Both the position numbers and the translations under genes were made by a program. This document shows, one piece after another, positions 25,758 through 34,934 of a stretch of 64,000 bases of DNA (the first letter of the stretch is position 1; each line of letters opens with the position of its first letter). Under the pieces are notes generated by a model, which was given only the letters and a program-made list of their open reading frames with translations, made no database searches and was not told the DNA's origin. This DNA comes from Streptomyces sp. R41 (lineage in GTDB: Bacteria; Actinomycetota; Actinomycetes; Streptomycetales; Streptomycetaceae): the NCBI RefSeq assembly GCF_041053055.1, contig NZ_CP163443.1, forward strand, positions 2,170,001 through 2,234,000. Reading direction: 5' to 3'.

Positions 25758-26705
25758 ATGGACCGTCACAGAGCCCGCGGGCGCCGCGCCCGACCCTCCC
25801 GACGCAAGCCAATCCTCTACACCTTGGTGGCCTCCGCCGTCCTCGTGGGCGGTACGGCTGCCGGAACCGTGTATGTGAAGGCGCAGGCGCACGACGGCCC
25901 TGGCCTCGTATCGTCGACCTCGGCATCGCCGACCGTCAGCGAGGAGGCCTCGGTGGAACCTGTGGCGGAGCCCACGGTGGACCGGGGCGCGCTGCTCACC
26001 AAGGCGATGAAGTCCGTGACCGTGGAGGTCGGCGCGGAGGTGTCGGTCGCGGTCCTCGACCTCGACTCCGGTGAGAGCGCCGCGTACGGCGACGGCACCT
26101 TCGACACCGCGAGCATCGTCAAGGTCGACATCCTGGCCACGCTGCTGCTCCAGGCCCAGGACGCGGACCGGCATCTGACGGCCCACGAGAAGACGTACGC
26201 CACCTCGATGATCGAGAACAGCGACAACACGTCGGCGTCCGCCCTGTGGCGCACGATCGGCCAGGCGGACGGCCTCGCCTCCGCCAACAAGCGCTTCGGG
26301 CTGACCGGTACGGAGGGCGGGGACGGCATGCTGTGGGGTCTGACGCAGACCACCGCGGCCGATCAACTGACTTTGCTGCAGCAGGTGTTCGGGGACGACT
26401 CGGAACTCAGCGAGAGCTCGCGGACGTACCTTCAGGGGCTCATGGGTGACATCGCCGCCGATCAGCACTGGGGGGTGTCGGCCGCTGCCGATGGATCCAA
26501 GTGGGCCCTGAAGAACGGGTGGTTGGCGCGCAGCACGACCGAGCTGTGGGACATCAACAGCATCGGGCGGGTCAGTGTCGACGGGCACGACTATCTGGTG
26601 GCGGCTCTGTCGAACGGCAACTCGACGAAGGCGAAGGGGATTTCGCTGGTGGAGGAGGCGGCGCAGGCGGCGGTCTCCGCCTTTCAGGACACGGTCGACG
26701 ACTAG
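25758..26705 (+). CDS. Class A beta-lactamase-like serine hydrolase, membrane anchored
   Basis: A 315-residue protein with a basic N-terminus and one membrane/signal helix (LYTLVASAVLVGGTAAGTVY, residues 20-39), then a Ser/Thr/Glu linker and a penicillin-recognising domain. The three active-site elements are present: SIVK (Ser119, Lys122), SDN (155-157) and KNG (252-254, in place of KTG). The class A Glu166 motif is not obvious. It may be a beta-lactamase relative or a peptidoglycan-acting DD-peptidase on the outer face; resistance cannot be concluded. It is divergent from the SseB gene. Confidence 0.85.
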   Translation: MDRHRARGRRARPSRRKPILYTLVASAVLVGGTAAGTVYVKAQAHDGPGLVSSTSASPTVSEEASVEPVAEPTVDRGALLTKAMKSVTVEVGAEVSVAVLDLDSGESAAYGDGTFDTASIVKVDILATLLLQAQDADRHLTAHEKTYATSMIENSDNTSASALWRTIGQADGLASANKRFGLTGTEGGDGMLWGLTQTTAADQLTLLQQVFGDDSELSESSRTYLQGLMGDIAADQHWGVSAAADGSKWALKNGWLARSTTELWDINSIGRVSVDGHDYLVAALSNGNSTKAKGISLVEEAAQAAVSAFQDTVDD

Positions 26706-26804
26706 GCCGTAGGCCGCCGACGACCAGGCCGTACGCCGCCGACAGCTGGGTGTACGTCTCCGTCGTGTACGTCTCCGACGTATGTGTCCCTCTCGAAGCC
26801 GTTG

Positions 26805-27992
26805 CTACAAGCCGTACCGGCGTGGGCCCCTGCGGCCGCGCCACAGCAGCACCGCCGTCGCCAGCAGGACCGCGCCGAGGCCACCTGCGAGAGGGCCCGC
26901 CCAGCCGGAGGAGTTCTCGTCGTCGGCGGGGGTGTCGGGGCCCGAACCGAAGTACTTCTCGCCGTACGCCGCCGAGTGGAGCCCTTCCGGCTTGAGGTGG
27001 CCGGCCGCCTTGATCGCGGCGGCGGGGTCGATGAAGCCGAAGCCGCGCGAGTCGTCGTGGCCGCCGGCGGGGGCGTTGCGGGCCGTGTCCTCCAGGAGCT
27101 GCTTTATCTGTGCCGGGGACAGGCCCGGGTGGGCCGCCTTGATGAGCGCGACCGCGCCGGAGACGAACGCGGAGGCCGCGCTGGTGCCCCAGCCCTCGTA
27201 GTACCGGTCGTCCGGGTCGGCGATGACGACGTCGACGCCGGGGGCGCTGACGGTGGCGTACCAGCGGCGGGTGGAGAACGAGGCGCGGGTGCCGTACCGG
27301 TCCACGGCTGTCGCGGTGATCACGCCCGGGTAGGCGGCCGGGTACGAGACGTGGTCGCCCTTCTCGCCGCCGTTGCCGGCCGAGGCGACGACGACCACGC
27401 CCTTCTTCAGCGCGTACTGGACGGCCTCGTCCTCGGCGGGTTCAGGGTGGGCGGACTTGGAGTCGTCGCCGAGGGAGAGGTTGATGACGTCGGCGCCGTG
27501 GTCGCTGGCCCAGCGGATGCCTTCGGCGAGGGCGTTGCCGCGGGTGTTGCGGGCCTTCGTACGGGCGGAATCGCCGTCTTCGAGGATGACGCGGACGGGG
27601 AGGATCTTGGCCTTGGGGGCGATGCCCATGACGCCGTCGGCGTCGCCCGCGCCGTGGCCGTGCCCCGCGATGATGCCCGCCATGGCGGTGCCGTGCCGGG
27701 CCCAGGCCCGGTCGCCGCGGCTCGCGCCGAAGCCGACCATGTCCTTGCCGGTGAGGACGTTGCCCGCGAGGTCGGGGTGCTGGGCGTCGACGCCGGTGTC
27801 GAGCACCGCGACCGTGATGCCCTTGCCCTTCGTCGTGCGCCAGGCCTCCTGGGTGTGCATCGCGTCGAGGGCCCACTGCTGGGCGCGTATGCCGTCGGCG
27901 TGGGCGGCGGTCGGCGGCACCAGGGCGAGGGAGGCGGCCAGCAGGACGCCGAGGAACCCGGCCCTGCGGGTCAGTCCGGCCTTACGGATCAT
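26805..27992 (-). CDS. Mycosin-like S8 serine protease
   Basis: A 395-residue subtilisin-type protease of the type VII secretion-associated mycosin group. Signal peptide residues 1-32 (AGFLGVLLAASLALVPPTAA, cleavage near HADG); catalytic Asp65 (VAVLDTGVD), His100 (RHGTAMAGIIAG), oxyanion Asn171 (NLSLGDD) and Ser271 (GTSAASAFVSGAV). A C-terminal membrane helix (about 367-388, AGGLGAVLLATAVLLWRGRR) anchors it outside. Mycosins are needed for ESX secretion, but no Esx genes are here, so it may act on its partner instead. Its ATG overlaps the stop of the upstream membrane protein (ATGA), indicating translational coupling. Confidence 0.9.
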   Translation of the reverse strand: MIRKAGLTRRAGFLGVLLAASLALVPPTAAHADGIRAQQWALDAMHTQEAWRTTKGKGITVAVLDTGVDAQHPDLAGNVLTGKDMVGFGASRGDRAWARHGTAMAGIIAGHGHGAGDADGVMGIAPKAKILPVRVILEDGDSARTKARNTRGNALAEGIRWASDHGADVINLSLGDDSKSAHPEPAEDEAVQYALKKGVVVVASAGNGGEKGDHVSYPAAYPGVITATAVDRYGTRASFSTRRWYATVSAPGVDVVIADPDDRYYEGWGTSAASAFVSGAVALIKAAHPGLSPAQIKQLLEDTARNAPAGGHDDSRGFGFIDPAAAIKAAGHLKPEGLHSAAYGEKYFGSGPDTPADDENSSGWAGPLAGGLGAVLLATAVLLWRGRRGPRRYGL

Positions 27993-30343
27993 GACGGCTT
28001 CTCCGTGGCCGAGGTGACGGTCTTGCGGAGGCCTCGCTCCACACGGTCGGCGAGCCCCTGCGCCTCGTGGCCGAGGCCCGCCTGGGCCGGGGCGGTGGTC
28101 GCGCCGGGCTTCATGGCGTCGGCGGCGGGCTGCGGGGCGGTGACGATACGGCCGTCGGCGAAGCCGGAGACGGCGTAGACGACGACAGGGGCGTCGGTGA
28201 GGACCGACACCGTCCAGGAGGCGCGCTGGGCGTCGCCGAAGTCCTCCGCGTCCGTGCCCTTGGCGGCGTACGGGCGGGGCATCAGGTCGGTGCGCCGGTC
28301 CAGGCCCTCTTTCTGGAAGCGTGCCTTCAGCGAGGTCATGGCCGCCGCGTCCGCCTTGGTGAACAGCAGGCCGACGGTGGTGACATGGCTGCGGGTCGCG
28401 TCCGTGTACGTGGCGCGCAGCAGGCGCAGGCAGCCGACCGGGGCCAGGGCCTTGCGCAGGAGCGGGTCGAAGGCGTCCTTGCAACCGCTGTCGGGGGCGA
28501 CGGCGATACGGGTCCAGGTGCGGTCGGCGCCGCCGGGGCCCGCGCCCACGCCCTGCACGGTGGGCGGGAAGAGCCGGTCCACGGGCACGCTGTGCCAGAG
28601 CTCTCCGGCCGACGCGAAGGCGCTCCGCGAGCCTGGCCCGTCCGTGCTGTCCCCGGTCAGCCAACTCCCGGTCACCGCACCGCCGATGAGGCCGAGCCCG
28701 AGCACGACACAGGCCGCGGCGGCCACGGTACGGGGCCGGGTACGGCCGCCGAGCGGGCGCAGCCGTGCGGTGTCGTCGTCGTACGTCTCCGGCTGCGCGA
28801 ACGACACGAAGGGGCGCTCCACGCTCGGGGTTTCTGACGGGGGTGTGGGGACCGCGGCCGGGGCGACAGCGGATTCGGCCGGTTCCTCGGCCCGGATCGG
28901 GCGCAGCCGCCGGGTCGTCTCCGTGGGCCTCTCCTGGGGCACGGTGGCACGCCGCTCGGCGGGCGCCGGGGGCGCGTCCGGGAACCGCGCGGAGGCCGCG
29001 GGCGGGGGTGGGGGCACCGGACTCGACGGCCGCTCGGGGCGCAGCTCGGGGAACCGCCGGGCCTCCGGGCCGGCGGACCGCGGGGCACGCATGGCCTCCG
29101 CCGCCGACATTGACGTATCGGATGTGTCCGACGTATCGGCCGAGGAGTCGAAGAAGTCGAAGGACCTCGACGGCGAGGGGATGCGCCCGGCACGGGACAC
29201 CGCGCCGGCACCGGCCGACCCAGGACTGTCGGCCTGCGTCGAGGGCGAACCGAAGTCCTCCCCCACCGAAGGCGGCTCCACCGGGCGGGGCGGAAGCGAC
29301 GGGACACCGTTCGACCGCGAGACCACTCGCCCCGGCGAGGACACCGAAGCGTCCACCGGCCGGGACGACGAGGCATCGCCGGTCCACGCGGCCGCAGGCT
29401 GGGAGGAGGACGTCGCAGCGTTGCTCGACGGCGACGTCGCGGGGCGCTGCGGAATCGCCGGGACGTCACCGGACACCAGATCCCGAGCGCGGGACGACGA
29501 AGCCTCGCCGGAAGGCGAAGCCGTCGGACGGGGTGGCAGCGACTCGGAACCGTCGGGCTGCGAGGCCGTTCGACGGGACGAAGACAACGGGCTGTCATCC
29601 GACGGCAGATCGTTCTGTCGGGGCAACGAGGTCTCGCTCGAAGGCGAAGCCACGGGACTGGGAGGTAGCGACACGATGCCGCCCGACATCGGATCCCACG
29701 TGGGGCGCGGCGGGACGTAGCCCGGCGGCGGGGTCGTGGGACGGGGCGGCGTCAGGGTCTCCGCCCTCGATGCGGCCTCGGCGCGCGACGGGCTTTCCCC
29801 CGAAGCCGCCGCCTCGCGCCGTACGGCCTCAGCCCGCGAGGCGGCCTCGCCGAGCGGCGACGGCTGTTCCGGCAACGGAGGCCGGCCGGGGTGGGGCGGG
29901 CCCGACGGGGCGGACCAAGCCGACGGGTCGGGCGTGCCCGACCGGCCGGGCGAAGCCGACGGGTCGGATGGAGAGGAGGTATCGGACGGACTCGTCGCCT
30001 GGGACAAAGCCGACGTGCCCGACGAAACCGACGTGCGCGACGAAGCCGCCGCGCCCAGCGGAGTCGACAGACCGGACGGGGTCGTCGGACCCGGTGGCGT
30101 CGCCTGATCGGCCGGAGTCGACGTGCCCGACGAGACCGACGTGCCCGGCGGAGTCGTGGCGCCTGGCGAAGGCGTGGTGCCCGACGGAGTCGACGTGCCC
30201 GACGGAGTCGCGTCGTTCGACGGAGTCGCGTCGTTCGACGGAGTCGCGTCGTTCGACGGAGTCGCGTTGTCCGGCGGAGGCGTCGAGGCGGGCGGCGGCG
30301 TCGGGCGTGGGGGAAGGGAGGCGCGGCGCGCTTCCGTGCTCAT
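27989..30343 (-). CDS. Large Pro/Ser-rich single-pass membrane protein
   Basis: A 784-residue protein in three parts: a low-complexity, Pro/Ser/Thr-rich cytoplasmic region of about 535 residues (rich in SLPPRP-like motifs), one membrane helix near 540-562 (VAAAACVVLGLGLIGGAVTG), and an exported domain of about 220 residues with two cysteines (DSGCKDAF and VGCLRLL) likely bridged. The N-terminus has three perfect 18-bp repeats encoding SND-ATP units. I do not recognise the family. Being translationally coupled to the mycosin protease suggests it is a substrate, partner or regulator of that protease. The long disordered region will vary between strains. Confidence 0.75.
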   Translation of the reverse strand: MSTEARRASLPPRPTPPPASTPPPDNATPSNDATPSNDATPSNDATPSGTSTPSGTTPSPGATTPPGTSVSSGTSTPADQATPPGPTTPSGLSTPLGAAASSRTSVSSGTSALSQATSPSDTSSPSDPSASPGRSGTPDPSAWSAPSGPPHPGRPPLPEQPSPLGEAASRAEAVRREAAASGESPSRAEAASRAETLTPPRPTTPPPGYVPPRPTWDPMSGGIVSLPPSPVASPSSETSLPRQNDLPSDDSPLSSSRRTASQPDGSESLPPRPTASPSGEASSSRARDLVSGDVPAIPQRPATSPSSNAATSSSQPAAAWTGDASSSRPVDASVSSPGRVVSRSNGVPSLPPRPVEPPSVGEDFGSPSTQADSPGSAGAGAVSRAGRIPSPSRSFDFFDSSADTSDTSDTSMSAAEAMRAPRSAGPEARRFPELRPERPSSPVPPPPPAASARFPDAPPAPAERRATVPQERPTETTRRLRPIRAEEPAESAVAPAAVPTPPSETPSVERPFVSFAQPETYDDDTARLRPLGGRTRPRTVAAAACVVLGLGLIGGAVTGSWLTGDSTDGPGSRSAFASAGELWHSVPVDRLFPPTVQGVGAGPGGADRTWTRIAVAPDSGCKDAFDPLLRKALAPVGCLRLLRATYTDATRSHVTTVGLLFTKADAAAMTSLKARFQKEGLDRRTDLMPRPYAAKGTDAEDFGDAQRASWTVSVLTDAPVVVYAVSGFADGRIVTAPQPAADAMKPGATTAPAQAGLGHEAQGLADRVERGLRKTVTSATEKPS
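30211..30264. repeat. Three perfect 18-bp tandem repeats in coding sequence
   Basis: CGTCGTTCGACGGAGTCG is repeated exactly at 30211, 30229 and 30247. It encodes the six-residue unit NDATPS in the N-terminus of the Pro/Ser-rich protein and, being in frame, can expand or contract harmlessly. Confidence 0.85.
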
Positions 30344-30618
30344 GGACCCCCCGTTTCCTCGTACCCGGGCCAGCGGACCGCCTCGGAGCTCGGCGGGGCC
30401 GTTTCACATGTGCGGAAGGGAACCCCGCCACGGGCACGCATACCCGTACCGGTGGACCGTCACCCCGGGCAGGGCCCGCCGGGGCAAGGTCGTTCCTCCC
30501 TGCGTGCGCGTCACTCTACGGGTTGACCCCGGCCCGGCGGGAACCAGTCCGGGGCCCCGGGGCATCTGCCCGGAACGTCCCCCTACCCTGCGGTATTCGA
30601 GTCTGGCAGGCTTCGCTC

Positions 30619-31821
30619 ATGACTGCCCGCGCCGCAGACAGGGCCCGCTACGACCGGGCCACCGCTCACCTCGACGCCCCCGTCGCGATCGTGGACCTGG
30701 AGGCCTTCGACGCGAACGCGGACGATCTCGTCCGCCGGGCCGCCGGCAAGCCGGTCCGCGTCGCCAGCAAGTCCCTGCGCTGCCGCGCCCTGCTCGAACG
30801 CGTCCTGGACCGGGACGGCTTCGCGGGCATCATGTCCTTCACCCTCGCCGAGTCGCTGTGGCTGGCCAGGTCCGGCTTCGACGACGTGCTGCTCGCCTAT
30901 CCGTCGGCGGACCGCAAGGCGTTCGCCGAGCTGACCAGTGACCCCAAGCTCGCCGGCGCCGTGACCGTCATGGTCGACGACCCGGCCCAGCTCCGTCTCA
31001 TCGACGAGTCCCGGCAGGGCGGCACCGAAGTCGTGCGCGTCTGCCTGGAGTTGGACACCTCCCTCAAGCTGCTCGGCGGCCGGGTCCGGGTCGGGGCCCT
31101 GCGCTCGCCGCTGCACTCCCCCGCCCAGGTCGCCGATATGGCCCGCGCGGTCACCCGCCGGCCGGGGTTCAAGCTCGTCGGGATCATGGCGTACGAGGGT
31201 CATATCGCGGGCGTCGGCGACTCGGTCGAGGGGCAGCCCCTGCGCTCGCGTGCCGTCCGGCTGATGCAGGCCACCGCCCGCAAGGAGCTCGCCCAGCGGC
31301 GCGCCGAGGTCGTCCGCGCGGTACGGGCCGTGGAGCCTGACCTCGAGTTCGTCAACGGCGGCGGCACGGGCAGCGTCCAGCACACCGCCGCCGAGGACGC
31401 GGTCACCGAGATCGCGGCGGGCTCGGGGCTCTACGTGCCGCGGCTCTTCGACAACTACACCTCGTTCACCGGGCGTCCGGCCGCGCTGTTCGCCCAGCCC
31501 GTCGTCCGCCGGCCGGGCGTCGGGGTCGTCACGGTCCTCGGCGGCGGCTACCCGGCCTCGGGCGCTGCCGGCCGTGACCGGCTGCCCGTCCCCTACCTCC
31601 CCGAGGGGCTGAAGTACGACCCCCAGGAGGGCCCCGGGGAGGTACAGACACCGCTGCTCGGCTCCCCCGCGGACGATCTGCTCATCGGCGACAAGGTGTG
31701 GTTCCGGCACGCCAAGGCCGGCGAGCTGTGCGAACGGTTCGACACCCTCCATCTGGTGGAGGGAGATGCCGTGACGGCCGCCGTCCCGACCTATCGCGGC
31801 CAAGGGCACACGTTCCTCTGA
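30619..31821 (+). CDS. PLP-dependent amino acid deaminase/aldolase (D-threonine aldolase type)
   Basis: A 400-residue fold-type III PLP enzyme. The alanine-racemase-like barrel carries the PLP lysine Lys51 in VRVASKSLRC, and the chain continues with VRVCLELDTSLKLLGGRVRV, GIMAYEGHIAGVGDSV and EFVNGGGTGSVQHT. The C-terminal DSD1-like domain has a metal-site pattern ending KVWFRHAKAGELCERFDTLH. Family members cleave D-threonine/D-3-hydroxyaspartate or deaminate amino acids, so the reaction is only approximately known. The ATG at 30619 is chosen; everything upstream in the same frame is antisense to the Pro/Ser-rich gene. Confidence 0.85.
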   Translation: MTARAADRARYDRATAHLDAPVAIVDLEAFDANADDLVRRAAGKPVRVASKSLRCRALLERVLDRDGFAGIMSFTLAESLWLARSGFDDVLLAYPSADRKAFAELTSDPKLAGAVTVMVDDPAQLRLIDESRQGGTEVVRVCLELDTSLKLLGGRVRVGALRSPLHSPAQVADMARAVTRRPGFKLVGIMAYEGHIAGVGDSVEGQPLRSRAVRLMQATARKELAQRRAEVVRAVRAVEPDLEFVNGGGTGSVQHTAAEDAVTEIAAGSGLYVPRLFDNYTSFTGRPAALFAQPVVRRPGVGVVTVLGGGYPASGAAGRDRLPVPYLPEGLKYDPQEGPGEVQTPLLGSPADDLLIGDKVWFRHAKAGELCERFDTLHLVEGDAVTAAVPTYRGQGHTFL

Positions 31822-31855
31822 AGTTTGTCGGGCCTCCAAGGCCTGCCCGGCGGCC

Positions 31856-32788
31856 TCACTTCGACGGGCCGATGCTGCTGCCCACTCCCCCTCCAGTGTC
31901 CGCATCGCCCAGCGGCCGGATCCCCTTGGTGATCTTGTCCATGTCGGACAGCGGGGGCCCGTCGGCGCCCGCGTCGAAGGCGAAGCGGACGATGACCAGC
32001 GACTGCGAACCCACACTGGACGGGAAGGCCAGCGACTCGACGTAACCGCCGGGCCCCACCCCGGTCCTGACCTTCCAGCGCACGAAGTACCCGGCGCGCC
32101 CGGCCACGGCGACCGAACCCGCCTTCACCAACTGGTGGGACTTGATGCCCCTGTAGGGGCGGCTGTCGACGAGGTCGCGGTCGTACGCGCTGTTCGCGGC
32201 GTCCTCGATGTCCTGCTCGGCGAGGATCCGCGGGGACTTCTCGTCGTTCGCCGTGACCGTGCGGGAGACGACCCGGCCGTGGCGGCAGAGGCCGGGGTCG
32301 CCCGGGCAGTCGTACGTGCCCGGAGTCGTCATCACGACGTCGTCCTCGGCGACGTACTGCGGTCTGGCCCAACCGTCGAGCAGGGGCAGGGTGATGCCGT
32401 TGAGCTCGTCCACGACGACGGACGGGTCGTCCGCCGAGGGGGCGGACGTGGACGCCGAGGGCGACGGGCTGCCGGTCTGCGACGGGGTCGGGGTCGGGGA
32501 CGCGCCGGTCGGTGTGGTCTGCGCCGCCGCGTCGCCGCTGCCGCCGTCGCGGCCGAGGAGGACGGCGCCCGTGGCGATCGAGGCGACGAGGACGACCGCG
32601 GCCAACGTGAGCGCGACGGCCTTGGCACGACCGGAACCGCCCGTTGCGGGCGACTCCGGTTGCGTCAAGGGCGGTTGGGGCACTTCGGGCTGGCGCCGGT
32701 GGTCGGTCCAGGCGGTCCCGTCCCACCAACGCTCGATGAGGGGGTACGAGGGGTCGCGGTACCAGCCGGGCGGTGGCGTCATGCTCAT
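31856..32788 (-). CDS. DUF2510-domain membrane protein
   Basis: A 310-residue protein. DUF2510 (PPPGWYRDPSYPLIERWWDG ... WTDHR) occupies residues 3-33, followed by one membrane helix (about 54-77, VALTLAAVVLVASIATGAVL), a Ser/Thr/Pro linker (SPTPTPSQTGSPSPSAS) and an exported domain with two cysteines (YDCPGDPGLCRHG). DUF2510 is a short cytoplasmic module of unknown role in many actinobacterial membrane proteins. A second ATG two codons later is equally possible as the start. No partner is evident. Confidence 0.8.
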   Translation of the reverse strand: MSMTPPPGWYRDPSYPLIERWWDGTAWTDHRRQPEVPQPPLTQPESPATGGSGRAKAVALTLAAVVLVASIATGAVLLGRDGGSGDAAAQTTPTGASPTPTPSQTGSPSPSASTSAPSADDPSVVVDELNGITLPLLDGWARPQYVAEDDVVMTTPGTYDCPGDPGLCRHGRVVSRTVTANDEKSPRILAEQDIEDAANSAYDRDLVDSRPYRGIKSHQLVKAGSVAVAGRAGYFVRWKVRTGVGPGGYVESLAFPSSVGSQSLVIVRFAFDAGADGPPLSDMDKITKGIRPLGDADTGGGVGSSIGPSK

Positions 32789-32866
32789 CCCGGCACTCTA
32801 GGACGAGCCCCGAAGGTCAGTACACGGTGCTCAGTACATGTGGCTCAGGTGCTCCTTACATGCCGC

Positions 32867-34117
32867 TCAGTGGACGGTGTCCTGTTGGTCGGGCACGACC
32901 GAGCCGTCCTCCCTGCGCAACGGACCCTTGCTGCCATCGGGCGCGCTGTAGGCGCTCGTCGAGCACGGGTAGGGATCCGGCCTGTGCGGCAGCGGGTCGA
33001 TGAACATCGGGTTGATCACCCAGCGGCCGTCGGCGTCGTCGTAGGCCCGGCACATGAGTTCGTTCTTGTTGCGGTTGAGGACGAGGTGCGCGCCGGTCGC
33101 GTCGCCCACGAAGGTGACGTCGGTGTCGGCGTCGCCGCCCGCGATCGCGGGGCGATGGCGCCGGTCCTGCCGCTGCCACGCCGCGGCGCCGGGCACACCG
33201 TAGATCTCCTGGTTGATCCAGCAGCGTTTCCCGTCGATGTACGGGATGACCTCGCCCCGGCTCACCGGTACGCCGCCGCAGCCCTGGTTCCAGGTGGTGA
33301 TGCGCCCGTGCCGGTCGAGGACGGATCGGATCGCGACGGTGTGCCGTGCGTCGATGCCGACGCCGCGCGACCAGACCTCGGTGACGGGTTCGGAGCCCGC
33401 CGAGACGATGTAGACGTCGAATCCGGCCCGTTGGAGCGTACGGATCAGATCGCGCTGCTGGTCGTAGTAGCGGACGTACGCCGGGACGGTGTGGGTACCG
33501 AGGGTCCGGGTGGAGCCGACCGGCGCCGCGAGGGCCTCCGCGCGGGCCCGGCGTGCGTACGAGGTCAGCTCGGCGATCGTGTGTCCGGCGAACAGCTGGG
33601 GCACCCAGGCGTACTGCGGAACGGTGCGCCGGTGGTTCCAGTCACCGGAGAAGGCCGCGGTGCCGCTCATCGTGTTCCCCTCCGCGCGGATCTCGAGGAT
33701 CTCGTCCGTGCAGCGGGTGTTCGTGGCGGTCGGCAGGGGGGCGCCCACCGGTACGTCGGTGCCGCAGGCGGCGGTGAGGGCGGCTTCCGCCGCGTCGGTG
33801 AGCCACTTGCTGGTGGCCTTCCAGTTCGCCGGGCGCAGGATCTTGTCGTGCCGCAGGGCCCAGCCGAGGGTGGCGTCGGTGACGTCGTTCTTGGTGACCG
33901 TGTTGTCCCAGTCGAGAGCGGCGACCGGGTGACCACCGAGGTGTCCGGCGCAGGTGCCCCGCTCGTCGATCACCCGCTGAAGGCGGGCACGGTTGTCGCC
34001 GTACCAACTCCCCGACAGTCGGGGACAGTTGGTGCGCTCGGCCGGAGCCGCGGGTGGCGCGGCCGCCAGGGCGGCGGCCGCGGCCAGGGTCCACGCGAAA
34101 ACGTGTCGGTATCGCAT
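32867..34117 (-). CDS. Secreted HAD-superfamily phosphatase
   Basis: A 416-residue protein with a signal peptide (residues 1-26, VFAWTLAAAAALAAAPPAAP). HAD motif I is LDWDNTVTKND (Asp69 and Asp71), motif II is in VYIVSAGSEP, a lysine lies in the cap-proximal region, and the acidic motif appears as VTFVGDATGAHL. The DxDNT form and the extracellular location resemble bacterial phosphorylcholine phosphatases, so hydrolysis of a choline- or other phospho-alcohol outside the cell is a reasonable guess. Six or more cysteines suggest disulfides. It has its own transcription unit downstream of the SDR gene. Confidence 0.8.
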   Translation of the reverse strand: MRYRHVFAWTLAAAAALAAAPPAAPAERTNCPRLSGSWYGDNRARLQRVIDERGTCAGHLGGHPVAALDWDNTVTKNDVTDATLGWALRHDKILRPANWKATSKWLTDAAEAALTAACGTDVPVGAPLPTATNTRCTDEILEIRAEGNTMSGTAAFSGDWNHRRTVPQYAWVPQLFAGHTIAELTSYARRARAEALAAPVGSTRTLGTHTVPAYVRYYDQQRDLIRTLQRAGFDVYIVSAGSEPVTEVWSRGVGIDARHTVAIRSVLDRHGRITTWNQGCGGVPVSRGEVIPYIDGKRCWINQEIYGVPGAAAWQRQDRRHRPAIAGGDADTDVTFVGDATGAHLVLNRNKNELMCRAYDDADGRWVINPMFIDPLPHRPDPYPCSTSAYSAPDGSKGPLRREDGSVVPDQQDTVH

Positions 34118-34144
34118 GAAATGCGGACCGTATACCCGGGTGAC

Positions 34145-34927
34145 CTACAGAGGCGTGACGTACGCGCCCGAGATTCCGCCGTCCACCAGGAAGTCGGTGG
34201 CGTTCACGAAGGAGGAGTCGTCGCTGGCGAGGAAGGCGACCGCCGCGGCGATCTCGTTCGCCTCGGCGAACCGGCCGACGGGGATGTGCACGAGCCGCCG
34301 CGCGGCCCGCTCCGGGTCCTTGGCGAACAGCTCCTGCAGAAGCGGAGTGTTGACCGGCCCGGGGCACAGGGCGTTGACCCGGATGCCCTCCCTGGCGAAC
34401 TGCACGCCCAGTTCACGGGACATGGCCAGCACACCGCCCTTGGAGGCCGTGTACGAGATCTGCGAGGTCGCCGCGCCCATCCGGGCCACGAACGACGCCG
34501 TGTTGATGATGGAGCCCTTGCCCTGGCGTTGCATGTAGGGGATCGCGGCCTTGCAGCACAAGTAGACGGAGGTGAGGTTGACCTCCTGGACGCGCTTCCA
34601 GGCCTCCAGGCCCGTCTCCAGGATGGAGTCGTCGTCTGGCGGCGAGATGCCCGCGTTGTTGAAGGCGATGTCGACGGAGCCGTAGGTGTCGTACGCCGTC
34701 TTGAAGAGCGCCTCGACCTGCTCGGGGTCGGTGACGTCGACCTTCACGAAGGTCCCGCCGACCTCCTCGGCGGCCGCCTTGCCGCGCTGCTCGTCGACGT
34801 CGCCGCAGACGACGTGGGCGCCCTCGGAGGCGAGCCGGCGCGCGGTGGCGAGGCCGATGCCACTGCCGGCGCCGGTGATGACGGCGGTGCGGCCGACGAG
34901 GCGGCGGCAGATGCTTTCTTCGGTCAT
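34145..34927 (-). CDS. Short-chain dehydrogenase (amine-utilisation cluster)
   Basis: A 260-residue classical SDR: TGAGSGIG NAD(P) motif at about residues 19-26, NNAG, the catalytic Ser and YTASK (Tyr-x-x-x-Lys) and PGPVNTPLL. It is 7 bases downstream of the aldehyde dehydrogenase stop and is the third gene of a minus-strand operon headed by a glutamine-synthetase-like enzyme. Oxidation or reduction of a hydroxyl/keto intermediate of the amine pathway is inferred from position only. An extended upstream frame overlaps the aldehyde dehydrogenase, so the ATG at 34927 is used. Confidence 0.88.
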   Translation of the reverse strand: MTEESICRRLVGRTAVITGAGSGIGLATARRLASEGAHVVCGDVDEQRGKAAAEEVGGTFVKVDVTDPEQVEALFKTAYDTYGSVDIAFNNAGISPPDDDSILETGLEAWKRVQEVNLTSVYLCCKAAIPYMQRQGKGSIINTASFVARMGAATSQISYTASKGGVLAMSRELGVQFAREGIRVNALCPGPVNTPLLQELFAKDPERAARRLVHIPVGRFAEANEIAAAVAFLASDDSSFVNATDFLVDGGISGAYVTPL

Positions 34928-34934
34928 GAGTGGC

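Noticed and set aside
28765..30600. Plus-strand frame joining onto the PLP aldolase gene
   Set aside because: The aldolase begins at 30619 by homology; the upstream part is Arg/Pro-rich and antisense to the Pro/Ser-rich membrane protein.
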